NCBI GenBank assembly: GCA_005776545.1 | Contig: SXOY01000194.1 | Coordinates: forward strand, 1 to 9,785 | DNA length: 9,785 nt | From: Planctomycetia bacterium | GTDB lineage: Bacteria; Planctomycetota; Phycisphaerae; Phycisphaerales; UBA1924 | Direction: 5' to 3' | Shown: piece by piece, positions 1-7,572 of the stretch | Layout: every line of letters begins with the position of its first letter | How positions within the stretch are numbered: position 1 is the stretch's first letter | Notes under the pieces: generated by a model | Seen by the model: only the letters and a program-made list of their open reading frames with translations | Database searches by the model: none | Told to the model about the DNA's origin: nothing | Program-made: the position numbers and the translations under genes

Positions 1-1
1 C

Positions 2-2701
2 CCCGGAGTGACAGAAGACGAATCAGTTGAGAAGGTTGGTCATAAGACGCCACGGCGCGAGCGACCTGCGATGCAGGAGGCGCTGAAGCGCAACAACGAA
101 ATCCTGGTACAGGTGCTCAAGGAAGGCGTCGGAACCAAAGGCCCGACGCTCACAAGCTACCTCTCGATTCCAGGTCGATTCCTGGTCATGATGCCGTTCA
201 TGGACAATGTCGGCGTCTCGCGCAAGGTTGATGATGAAGATCAACGCCGCAAGATGCGCGAAATCCTCGATCAGCTCGATCTCCCCGAAGGATTCGGATT
301 CATCCTGCGTACCGCAGGAATGGATCGCACCAAGGCAGAACTCAAGCGCGACTTGGCGTACTTGATGCGGTTGTGGAAAGACATGGAGCGGCGACTGGGT
401 GCAGGGAGCGGTCGCACACGATTGCTCTATTCCGAGAGCGATCTACTTGTGCGTGCACTGCGCGACATGGTGAGCGCAGAGACTGACGAAGTCATTGTCG
501 ACAACGAGGCCGCACTGCAGCGAGCCGCGAGGTTTTTGAAGATTGTCGCGCCGCGTTCGACATGCAAGCTGTATCACTACAAAGAGAAGGCGCCGATGTT
601 CCACGCGTTTGGTGTGGAAGAGCAGATTTCGCTTATGCATGCTCGCGAAGTTCCTCTGCCCAGCGGCGGGCGGCTCGTGATTGATCAGACTGAAGCGATG
701 GTGGCGATCGACGTGAACTCTGGCAAGAGCCGCGATGCACGCGATAGTGAAGATAATGCGTTCCAGACGAACCTGGAAGCCGTCGATGAAATCTGCCGCC
801 AGCTGCGGCTGCGTGACATGGGTGGGATTGTCTGCAACGACTTGATCGACATGCGATTCCCTTCGAATCGCAAGGATGTTGAAACGCGGTTTAAGGAACG
901 GCTGAAGCGCGATCGCGCAAAGACGACGATCGCGACGATTTCCCCGTTTGGCATTTTGGAGATGACGCGTCAGCGCATGCGTGGCAGCCACGAGACGGTG
1001 CATTTTGCGGATTGCCCGACATGCCGCGGCAGAGGGATTTTGCAGAAGCCGGATTCGGTTGCGGCGGATGCATTGCGCGATCTGGGAGCATTGCTTGCCA
1101 ACGAGAAGGTACGCAAGGTTGAGATGGTGGTGGCACCGCGGGTTGCGAGCGAGTTGTTGTCTCACAAGCGGCAGATGCTCTCTCGCATTGAACGCGCGAT
1201 GGAGAAGCATGTTGATGTTCGAGTGAGCGAAACGGTGCCGGTCGATCGCGTGACGGTCTATGCCTATGACGATGAGGGGGATCTCGATCTGACCAAGATG
1301 CCGCGGCCCACAAAGCCCAAGAACATGGAAGAGTTTGCGTACGCGGATCTTGATGAGAATGACGAGAAGTTTACCTTTGAGCAACCAGAAGCATTGCCAG
1401 AGGATGAAACAGAAGAAGCCTCAGTGCGCGTGGATCACAGCGCCCATCCGATTGAACTTGATGAAGTGCCGCTCGATGGAGAGGGGCACGTTGAAGAGGT
1501 CCAAGGTCCAACGCTTGCAGATATTGGTCGGCGCGATCGGCGTGGGCGGGCGCCGCGCGGGCGCGATGGCGGTCGAGGTGGAAATTCCGATCGCGGCAGA
1601 GGTCCGGCACCACAAGGCAAACAGGTCGGTGGGCGTGATTCTCGTGGCGGCGGACGTAAAGATACACGTCCTGCCCCGGCACCAGTACGTTCTGACGTAG
1701 ATGAATGGGGCGAAGCCCCTGGAACGCGACCGGCAGCGGCGGCAGTACCAGCAGCGACCAAAGGAACCGGGACGAGCGCTCACACTGGTTCGAACACGGC
1801 GCAGCCTGAAGGTGGCGAGCAGGGTGAGGGCGGATCGCGACGCCGGCGGAGGCGGCGCGGTCGTGGCGGCAGAGGAGGCGCGGATTCTTTTGCAGAACCA
1901 CAAGGAACTCCATCACAAAGCGAATCGCTTGATGGCGCGATTGAAGGCCCAAGCGAGCATGACAATATTCGTTCGGCGTTTGAAGTGACCCCGACATCTC
2001 CATTTGGAATACCCGAAGGATTCAGTGGATTTGAAGAACCTGGTCGTGGCAATCGCCGTGGCGGAAGACGGGGCGGACCAGCGCCATCAGCAAGCGGAAG
2101 TGCTCCCAGAGTTACGGGGGAAACAAATCGCACAAGTCAACCTCCTATCGCGCGGCCGCAAGCTGGTGGACAATCCAAAAACGTGCGGCCGTTACCCCCG
2201 ATGCCGGTTGGGCAGCCAGTGCCCCAGCGCGGCGACGAAGTGCGTGGTAGTGCGGCTCCTAGCTCGCCACATGTGAATGGCGTGCCTGACAATCGTGGTG
2301 GCGGATCCGAGCGCGGCGGTCGTGATCGTGCTCGATTTGTTCGACCTGGCAACAGACCCGCAGGCGGATCTAGCTCGTCGCACGCATCAGATTTCAAGAC
2401 CGGTGGAGATTGGGGAGACGAGTCACCAGCACCAGTTGCACCGCGGCCAATGCCACCGATACCAAGTTTGCCTCCAGCGGCTATTGCACCTGCTGCGCCG
2501 GTGTTGCCCGTCGAGCGCAGTGTTCCGGCTGCGCCGGCCAGAGCGAGCACGCCAAACCAACCAATCACGCCGCCGCCAGTTCCAACCGTGCCTGCACAAT
2601 CACCCGCGGCGGCGATGGCGCCCAAACCACGGACACTCTATGGCGCGGTGCGACGGAAACTGAACGCAAGCGAGATCAACAAACGCCCTAAGCAGGAATA
2701 G
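2..2701 (+). CDS. rne: Rne/Rng family ribonuclease (RNase E/G), 5'-truncated by window edge
   Basis: Single-strand-specific endoribonuclease that would act in mRNA decay and rRNA/tRNA processing. The frame is open to the left edge, and the GTG at 8 reads as an internal Val: the protein already begins inside the S1 RNA-binding domain, so the true start lies upstream. Numbering from that GTG, the end of the S1 domain and the 5'-sensor region occupy about 1-130, with the phosphate-sensing pair R101-T102 in 'LRTAG'. The catalytic DNase I-like part contains D235 and N237 (AIDVNSGKS) and D278 (CNDLIDM), matching E. coli RNase E D303, N305 and D346. The zinc-link is CPTC (C336, C339). All key residues are present, so it should be active. 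From about 430 the protein is low complexity: an acidic linker, then Arg/Gly blocks and a Pro-rich end. The long tail favours RNase E over RNase G as a name, but bacterial families are not cleanly split. dxr follows after 16 bases. Confidence 0.95.
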   Translation, partial: PGVTEDESVEKVGHKTPRRERPAMQEALKRNNEILVQVLKEGVGTKGPTLTSYLSIPGRFLVMMPFMDNVGVSRKVDDEDQRRKMREILDQLDLPEGFGFILRTAGMDRTKAELKRDLAYLMRLWKDMERRLGAGSGRTRLLYSESDLLVRALRDMVSAETDEVIVDNEAALQRAARFLKIVAPRSTCKLYHYKEKAPMFHAFGVEEQISLMHAREVPLPSGGRLVIDQTEAMVAIDVNSGKSRDARDSEDNAFQTNLEAVDEICRQLRLRDMGGIVCNDLIDMRFPSNRKDVETRFKERLKRDRAKTTIATISPFGILEMTRQRMRGSHETVHFADCPTCRGRGILQKPDSVAADALRDLGALLANEKVRKVEMVVAPRVASELLSHKRQMLSRIERAMEKHVDVRVSETVPVDRVTVYAYDDEGDLDLTKMPRPTKPKNMEEFAYADLDENDEKFTFEQPEALPEDETEEASVRVDHSAHPIELDEVPLDGEGHVEEVQGPTLADIGRRDRRGRAPRGRDGGRGGNSDRGRGPAPQGKQVGGRDSRGGGRKDTRPAPAPVRSDVDEWGEAPGTRPAAAAVPAATKGTGTSAHTGSNTAQPEGGEQGEGGSRRRRRRRGRGGRGGADSFAEPQGTPSQSESLDGAIEGPSEHDNIRSAFEVTPTSPFGIPEGFSGFEEPGRGNRRGGRRGGPAPSASGSAPRVTGETNRTSQPPIARPQAGGQSKNVRPLPPMPVGQPVPQRGDEVRGSAAPSSPHVNGVPDNRGGGSERGGRDRARFVRPGNRPAGGSSSSHASDFKTGGDWGDESPAPVAPRPMPPIPSLPPAAIAPAAPVLPVERSVPAAPARASTPNQPITPPPVPTVPAQSPAAAMAPKPRTLYGAVRRKLNASEINKRPKQE
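1298..2698 (+). other. Disordered RG-rich and Pro-rich C-terminal tail of the RNase E/G protein
   Basis: The last ~465 residues of the ribonuclease lack any recognisable fold. An acidic segment (about 445-500) is followed by three Arg/Gly-dense blocks (about 507-552, 611-624 and 679-690) separated by Ala/Pro/Ser/Thr spacers, then a Pro-rich stretch (about 805-873). It ends in a short basic motif with Tyr and Leu (about 875-897, RTLYGAVRRKLNASEI...). Arg-rich tails of RNase E enzymes are known to bind RNA and to act as scaffolds for degradosome partners, or to drive condensates. That this tail does so is inference from composition. Two similar Trp-containing motifs, DEWGEAP (565-571) and GDWGDESP (800-807), are candidate partner-binding sites. 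Confidence 0.8.
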
Positions 2702-2717
2702 GCTCCGGCGCAACACC

Positions 2718-3935
2718 ATGCAGACACGTCGCGTTGTCATTCTTGGTTCGACCGGGTCTATTGGCCGACAGACGCTTGAAGTGATTGCGCATGTAAACGA
2801 ACGTGCCGCACACATGCAGAGCGAGGTTCGCTTTGACGTGGTTGGGTTGGCAGCTGGAAAGAACGCGAGCTTGTTGGCTGAGCAAGCGCGTAGATGGAAC
2901 GTGCCGGACGTGGCAATATGTGGCGGTGGCCAAGGACACATTGAACTTCGCAATGCGCTGTGCGGGCAATCGTCGGCAGAAGAACTCGTTCGGAGTGTCG
3001 ATGCAGACATAGTGGTTGCGGCGATGGTTGGCGCAGCGGGGATTCCGGCAACGTTGGCGGCGATTGAGCGCGGGTGCGATGTTGCGTTAGCGAATAAAGA
3101 GACACTGGTTGCCGCCGGATCGCTGGTGGTGCGGGCTATTTCGGGATCGAAGGCGGCGCAAAGACCGCGATTACTGCCTGTGGATTCTGAACATGCCGGG
3201 GTCTGGCAGTGTCTGGCGGGGCTATGCGGGAGTGAGTGTGTCCCGCCCTTGCAGCTTGGAAAGCACGTTGCAAAAGTGACGCTTACTGCTTCAGGCGGAC
3301 CGTTTCGTACATGGACAAAAGATGCGATATTCGCGGCAACACCTGAGCAGGCACTTAAGCATCCGACGTGGACGATGGGTGGCAAAGTCACGATAGATTC
3401 TGCCAGCCTCATGAACAAGTGCCTGGAGTTGATTGAGGCGTACTGGCTCTTTGGTGTGGACCAGGAACGGCTCGAAGCGTTGATTCACCCGCAGTCGATT
3501 GTGCACGCGATGGTGGAGACGCTGGAAGGGTCGGTCGTGATGCAGTGTGCGATGCCAGACATGCGAACACCGATTCAGATGGCGTTGTTGTATCCAGAGC
3601 GCGCGAGCGGATTGCCCGTGCCATTGAGCCTGGTGCATGCGAAGAACTTGAGTTTTGAAGCGATTGATCTGGAGCGATTCCCAGCGATGAACTTCTGGCG
3701 GCAATGCGTGGGTTGCGTCCACGGTAATACTACTCGCGGGGCGATTCTCAATGCAGCGAATGAAGTGGCGGTTGCGCGGTTTCTCGACCAGAGCAAACCA
3801 GTAATGACGTTCGGAACAATTTCGCGCGTTGTGGAAGAAGTGCTGCGCACACAGATTGCAAGGACAATTGAGTCACTTGCAGATGTGCTGGCGGCAGATG
3901 CGGCAGCACGAGATGCTTGTCGCAGGCTTTTGTAG
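2718..3935 (+). CDS. dxr: 1-deoxy-D-xylulose 5-phosphate reductoisomerase (Dxr/IspC)
   Basis: Cytosolic enzyme of the MEP isoprenoid pathway. It rearranges and reduces 1-deoxy-D-xylulose 5-phosphate to 2-C-methyl-D-erythritol 4-phosphate with NADPH and a divalent metal. The 405 residues match the usual length of about 400. Visible motifs: NADPH-binding GSTGSIG (10-16); ANKE (125-128); metal ligands D156 and E158 in PVDSEH with E237; substrate contacts S192 (TASGGPFR), H215, S228, N233, K234 and H263 (HPQSIVH); flexible-loop W218 and M220 (HPTWTMGG); and the C-terminal NAANEVAV helix (345-352). Each is offset by +6 from E. coli Dxr, so no catalytic residue is missing. Oddities are SEHAGVWQ where most homologues have SEHxAIxQ, and Cys235 in MNKCLE where Gly or Ala is usual. 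ATG at 2718 places the N-terminal strand directly before the Rossmann motif. The ribosome binding site is weak, consistent with coupling to rne 16 bases upstream. Confidence 0.97.
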   Translation: MQTRRVVILGSTGSIGRQTLEVIAHVNERAAHMQSEVRFDVVGLAAGKNASLLAEQARRWNVPDVAICGGGQGHIELRNALCGQSSAEELVRSVDADIVVAAMVGAAGIPATLAAIERGCDVALANKETLVAAGSLVVRAISGSKAAQRPRLLPVDSEHAGVWQCLAGLCGSECVPPLQLGKHVAKVTLTASGGPFRTWTKDAIFAATPEQALKHPTWTMGGKVTIDSASLMNKCLELIEAYWLFGVDQERLEALIHPQSIVHAMVETLEGSVVMQCAMPDMRTPIQMALLYPERASGLPVPLSLVHAKNLSFEAIDLERFPAMNFWRQCVGCVHGNTTRGAILNAANEVAVARFLDQSKPVMTFGTISRVVEEVLRTQIARTIESLADVLAADAAARDACRRLL

Positions 3936-3983
3936 GAAGCGAGATTTGAAATACAGGCAACGAGTATTGCGGAAACACAGCAG

Positions 3984-5765
3984 ATGAGCACTGGCTTTGA
4001 CAAACTCGCAGAAATTCACGCACTGATTGATGCGGGAGAGTTTCAACGCGCGATTACAGAACTGCGAACGCTGATTCGAAAAGAACCCAATGTCGCCTCA
4101 TGGCAAGGAATGATGGCTCGCGCCAGCACTGCGGCGGGCTTGCATGAACAGGCCCTTGTGCACGCGCGGCGCTGCACTGAAATGTCGCCATCGCATCCAA
4201 CGCCGTGGGCGGAATTGGGAAATGCTCTTCATCACCTGGGTCGATTTGAAGAAGCACGACTTGCGTACACCAAGGGTGTCGAGTTATCCCCTACTTCGGT
4301 CATTGCATCGCTGGGTCTGGCGGATGTACTTGCAGACATGGGGCGGCAGGGGGAGGCAGCGAGTCGACTAGAAACCGCCATTAGGTACATTCCTGGCAAT
4401 GAGGCATTGCTGGGAAAATACAGCATGGTGTTGGGCAAACTCGCCAAGATGAGCGACGCGCTGGCGGCAGCGGAATCTGCGCTGGTCCTTTATCCAAAGG
4501 CGTGGGAACTGGCGCAATGTGCCTGTTCGGCGGCGAATTACATGGTCGAAGATCCACAACGGCTTTTTGACATTCACGCTCGCTTTGGAAAGCTCTTTGA
4601 GTACCGGGGCGCCAACCCGCCGCCGCGATTTGAACGGACGACCTTGAATCGGCCGATGCGAGTGGGATTGGTTTCAGCGGATTTTCGTGCGCATTCGGTT
4701 TCACATTTTGTTGAACCGTTGCTTGCACACGTGGATTCCAAGACGTGTGAACTGGTCATGTTCATTACCGGCCCATCTGACAATGTCACAAAGCAGCTCA
4801 GGTCGTATGGCCACGTGTGGCACAATTACTTTCAGAAACCACGAAGTGAGTTGATTGCAGCAATTCGCAATCAACAACTCGACATGCTGATAGATCTCAG
4901 CGGCCACACCCGCGGCGGCGACTCGGCCTTGTTGCGAGCTCGCACTGCGCCCTTGCAGGGCAATTACTGTGGGTATCCCAACACGCTGGGCCTCAAGAGT
5001 GTTGACTTTCGCCTGGTTGATGAAGTGACAGATCCAACTGGCATCGCCGATCAGTTTTGTGTCGAGAAGTTGATTCGCATTAAGGGCTGCTTCCTGTGTT
5101 ACTCGCCGCGCGTTGAATCGCTGGGGCTACGTACCGATCGCATTCCCGGTGGCCCATATACATTTGGATGTTTTAATGCGGCCCGAAAGATGTCGGATAC
5201 TTTCTTGCAGTTGTGTGCACGTGTGTGCGAAGCCGCACCCGATTCGCAATTACTGCTGAAGAATCTTGATTTCAAAGACCCTGAATGCGTGACAATGATT
5301 CGGGATCGAGCATTGCAAGCTGGAATTGCCCCAAAGCAGCTGATTCTCGAAGGGCCATCTACAACACCACTGGAACACCTTGCAAAGTACCAGGCCGTCG
5401 ATATTGCCCTCGATACTTTTCCATATTCAGGTACCACCACCACCTGCGAATCGCTGTTCATGGGTGTCCCCACTATCACTTTAGTGGGACAGTCTCACCC
5501 ATCTCGCGTGAGCGCCAGTTTGCTTGATGCTGTCGGCCTCGATGGATGCATCGCTCAGAGCAAGGACGACTTTGTGAAGCTCGCGCTGGCGTGGAAAAAC
5601 ATGACGCGCGATAATGCCGATCGAGCGGCGCTTCGTCAGCAGATGCTCACGAGCGAGCTCTGCAACGGGCCGCTGTTTGCAACGCGTTTCGTCGATGCGA
5701 TTCAAGGTGTTTGGCGAGAGCGTTTGGTCGCACAGCTATCCAGTACACGCGCAGGGCATCAGTAA
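3984..5765 (+). CDS. TPR-repeat GT41 glycosyltransferase (OGT/SPINDLY family), first paralogue
   Basis: Predicted cytosolic protein O-glycosyltransferase that moves a sugar from a nucleotide donor to Ser/Thr of target proteins. Residues about 1-172 form roughly five TPR repeats of 34 residues; the clearest is at 74-105 (WAELGNALHHLGRFEEA). These would bind the acceptor protein. A linker with NYM (185-187) leads into the two-lobed GT41 catalytic domain (about 223-580). Recognisable motifs are RVGLVSADFRAHSVSHF with H237 (aligns with human OGT H498), LIDLSGHTRGG (302-312), NYCGYPNT (327-334), FGCFNAARK with K402 (aligns with OGT K842) and DTFPYSGTTTTCESLFMGVP (477-496). The last motif resembles plant SPY, which uses GDP-fucose, more than human OGT, so the donor sugar is open (GlcNAc, fucose or another). 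There is no signal peptide or membrane segment. The start is ATG with GGAA nine bases upstream, 48 bases after dxr. The stop overlaps the start of the paralogue that follows. Confidence 0.93.
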   Translation: MSTGFDKLAEIHALIDAGEFQRAITELRTLIRKEPNVASWQGMMARASTAAGLHEQALVHARRCTEMSPSHPTPWAELGNALHHLGRFEEARLAYTKGVELSPTSVIASLGLADVLADMGRQGEAASRLETAIRYIPGNEALLGKYSMVLGKLAKMSDALAAAESALVLYPKAWELAQCACSAANYMVEDPQRLFDIHARFGKLFEYRGANPPPRFERTTLNRPMRVGLVSADFRAHSVSHFVEPLLAHVDSKTCELVMFITGPSDNVTKQLRSYGHVWHNYFQKPRSELIAAIRNQQLDMLIDLSGHTRGGDSALLRARTAPLQGNYCGYPNTLGLKSVDFRLVDEVTDPTGIADQFCVEKLIRIKGCFLCYSPRVESLGLRTDRIPGGPYTFGCFNAARKMSDTFLQLCARVCEAAPDSQLLLKNLDFKDPECVTMIRDRALQAGIAPKQLILEGPSTTPLEHLAKYQAVDIALDTFPYSGTTTTCESLFMGVPTITLVGQSHPSRVSASLLDAVGLDGCIAQSKDDFVKLALAWKNMTRDNADRAALRQQMLTSELCNGPLFATRFVDAIQGVWRERLVAQLSSTRAGHQ

Positions 5766-5767
5766 TG
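5753..5767 (+). promoter_or_regulatory. Ribosome binding site and TAATG coupling site between the two glycosyltransferases
   Basis: AGGG (5753-5756) lies eight bases before the ATG at 5765, inside the last codons of the first glycosyltransferase. The upstream TAA (5763-5765) and this ATG share one base. The arrangement supports ATG 5765 over the in-frame TTG at 5711 as the true start, and suggests that ribosomes terminating on the first gene reinitiate on the second. Confidence 0.7.
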
Positions 5768-7522
5768 GACGTGTTTGAAGCCATCATGGGACACTACCAG
5801 GCTGGTCGTCTCGAGCAGGCACAGACCATGCTGAAACAAGTGCTGGTTTCGCGGCCGCGAGATGCGCAGGTTCACGGGTTTCTTTCGATCGTTCTTTTGC
5901 AACAGGGCTTGCACGCCGAAGCTGTAGAGCACGCATTGCAGGCCACCAAATACGACCCTCGCAATTCGGATGCGTGGGTCTGGCTCGGAAACGCGTACGC
6001 CGCGATGCTGAGGCACAATGAGGCACTTGCGCAGTTCGAGCGAGCCCTGGTGTTTCAGAGCCGCAATGCCGCCGCGTGGGTTGGCAAAATGCTCTCGTTG
6101 AGATTTCTGGGGAGGATTTACGAAGCGATCGCGTGTGGCGAGAAGGCGATGAAGAAGTGCTCGACCGACGAGCGCGTTATTTCTACATACGCCGCCGCAG
6201 TGCTGGCGGCGGGCGATCCACTGGAGGCCTGGGCACTTGCGCGATCAGGTCTGGCATCATGGCCTCACTCCATAGAACTCACTGGCGTGCAAGCGGGAGC
6301 GAGCAACTACATCTCGCTGGCACGTTCTGACTTGTATGATTCTCAGTTGCAATGCGGCAGGGCTTTGGGAGAGGGTCTCGCGCCGGCGACGACTTCGTAT
6401 TCAAACAACCGAGATCCAGCTCGACGACTGCGAATTGGATTTGTTTCTTCTGATTTGCGTGAGCACTCCGTCGCGTACTTTATTCGACCCTTGCTTGAGC
6501 ATGCGGATCGGAAAGAGTGTGAGCTATATTGCTACTCGACAACCCTGCATCCCGATTCGAGGACCGAGGAGTTGCGGCGATTTGCTGATCATTGGCGAGA
6601 TGCCGCCAGACTCGATGATTCTGCATTGTGTGCGCTAGTGCGGGCCGATGCGATTGATGTGCTGATTGATCTGCATGGTCACACTGTGGGACACCGATTG
6701 GGCGTATTCTGTCGCCGCCCCGCACCAGTGCAAGCGACCTACTGCGGCTATCCAAACATCACGGGAGTACGTGGCATTGACTATCGCATTGTCGATGCAA
6801 TCACTGACCCAGTTCAAGAGCTGCAGATCGCCGACGCAGAGCAACTCGTTCGCATGCGCGAATGCTTTCTGTGTTACGCACCGGGGGATGCCCCGCAGAC
6901 GCTGACGCGTTGTTCGGACCGGCCGGTGACGTTTGGTTCTTTTAATGCGATTCAGAAGATCGGCTTGCTCGCGCTGTCACTCTGGAAATCCGTTCTCGAT
7001 GCTGTTCCAGAATCTCGTCTGGCGATTAAGGCGATGGCATTGCGAGAAGCGGGACTGAAGACAGCGTTTCTTCGTCGAGCAGAGGCGGAAGGAATAAACC
7101 CCAATCGAATCACGATTTTGGATCCTACTTCGAGTGTGCAATCTCATCTTGAACTCTATAACCATATCGACATCGCGCTCGATACCTCGCCATACAACGG
7201 AACGACGACCACGTGTGAAGCGCTCAGAATGGGAGTCCCAGTTGTCACGCTTAGTGGTGACCGTCATGCGTCTAGAGTGTCAGCGAGTCTGCTGACTGCT
7301 GCGGGATTTGGGCAGTGGATTGCGCATACGCCTCAGGAGTTTACATCAATCGCTCAAGGTCTGGCTCGAAATGTCGAAGCGCTGGATATATTGAAAACGA
7401 CCATTCCCGCGCAGCTTGCGGCCAGTCCTTTGTGTGATGGAAAAGAGTTTTCTGGCCGCTTTCTTGAGACTATTCGAGCGATGTGGGTTGGTTGGACACA
7501 TTCTGTGCAGGGTCGGGAGTAG
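5765..7522 (+). CDS. TPR-repeat GT41 glycosyltransferase (OGT/SPINDLY family), second paralogue
   Basis: 585-residue paralogue of the preceding gene with the same architecture and predicted role in protein O-glycosylation. TPR-like helices fill about 1-170; the best repeat is 70-101 (AWVWLGNAYAAMLRHNEAL), others are more degenerate. The GT41 domain covers about 220-575 with IGFVSSDLREHSVAYF and H234 (catalytic-His position), LIDLHGHTVGH (300-310), TYCGYPNITG (325-334), FGSFNAIQK with K398 (donor-phosphate Lys position), ALDTSPYNGTTTTCEALRMG (471-490) and HASRVSASLL (501-510). All core residues are kept, so it is not a decayed copy. It differs from its neighbour mainly in the TPR half and in the loop after K398 (IGLLALSLW against MSDTFLQLC), which suggests different protein targets. 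An in-frame TTG at 5711 would add 18 residues that resemble no TPR, so ATG 5765 is preferred. It is translationally coupled to the first paralogue. No acceptor or sugar-nucleotide gene is adjacent. Confidence 0.93.
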   Translation: MDVFEAIMGHYQAGRLEQAQTMLKQVLVSRPRDAQVHGFLSIVLLQQGLHAEAVEHALQATKYDPRNSDAWVWLGNAYAAMLRHNEALAQFERALVFQSRNAAAWVGKMLSLRFLGRIYEAIACGEKAMKKCSTDERVISTYAAAVLAAGDPLEAWALARSGLASWPHSIELTGVQAGASNYISLARSDLYDSQLQCGRALGEGLAPATTSYSNNRDPARRLRIGFVSSDLREHSVAYFIRPLLEHADRKECELYCYSTTLHPDSRTEELRRFADHWRDAARLDDSALCALVRADAIDVLIDLHGHTVGHRLGVFCRRPAPVQATYCGYPNITGVRGIDYRIVDAITDPVQELQIADAEQLVRMRECFLCYAPGDAPQTLTRCSDRPVTFGSFNAIQKIGLLALSLWKSVLDAVPESRLAIKAMALREAGLKTAFLRRAEAEGINPNRITILDPTSSVQSHLELYNHIDIALDTSPYNGTTTTCEALRMGVPVVTLSGDRHASRVSASLLTAAGFGQWIAHTPQEFTSIAQGLARNVEALDILKTTIPAQLAASPLCDGKEFSGRFLETIRAMWVGWTHSVQGRE

Positions 7523-7572
7523 GAAAACGATGCCGCGTACATTGCTGAAGCACGCCTTTGAAGAGTTGTAGT

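Noticed and set aside
443..1384. 313-residue open frame antisense to the ribonuclease gene
   Set aside because: It lies fully opposite a gene with confirmed catalytic motifs, the translation shows no recognisable domain, and the reverse complement of Arg/Asp-rich codons easily leaves open frames.
1371..2003. Overlapping open frames on both strands across the RNase E tail
   Set aside because: The tail DNA is compositionally biased (GGC/CGC-rich), which keeps several frames open. Only the frame continuous with the catalytic domain is supported.
2600..3418. 272-residue antisense open frame over the rne end and dxr
   Set aside because: It spans two real genes, is rich in Cys, Ser and Arg, and has no motif. 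Treated as a shadow.
3946..3970. TTGAAA ... TATTGC as a promoter before the first glycosyltransferase
   Set aside because: The spacing between the boxes is only 13 bases and both are poor matches, so an internal promoter is not supported.
5711..5764. Upstream TTG start for the second glycosyltransferase
   Set aside because: The added 18 residues overlap the coding end of the first paralogue and match no TPR. The ATG at 5765 has a suitable ribosome binding site and a TAATG coupling geometry.
7533..7560. Possible terminator hairpin in the convergent gap (GCGT ... ACGC)
   Set aside because: Only four to five pairs, a loop of over ten bases and no solid T-run. Too weak to call on either strand.
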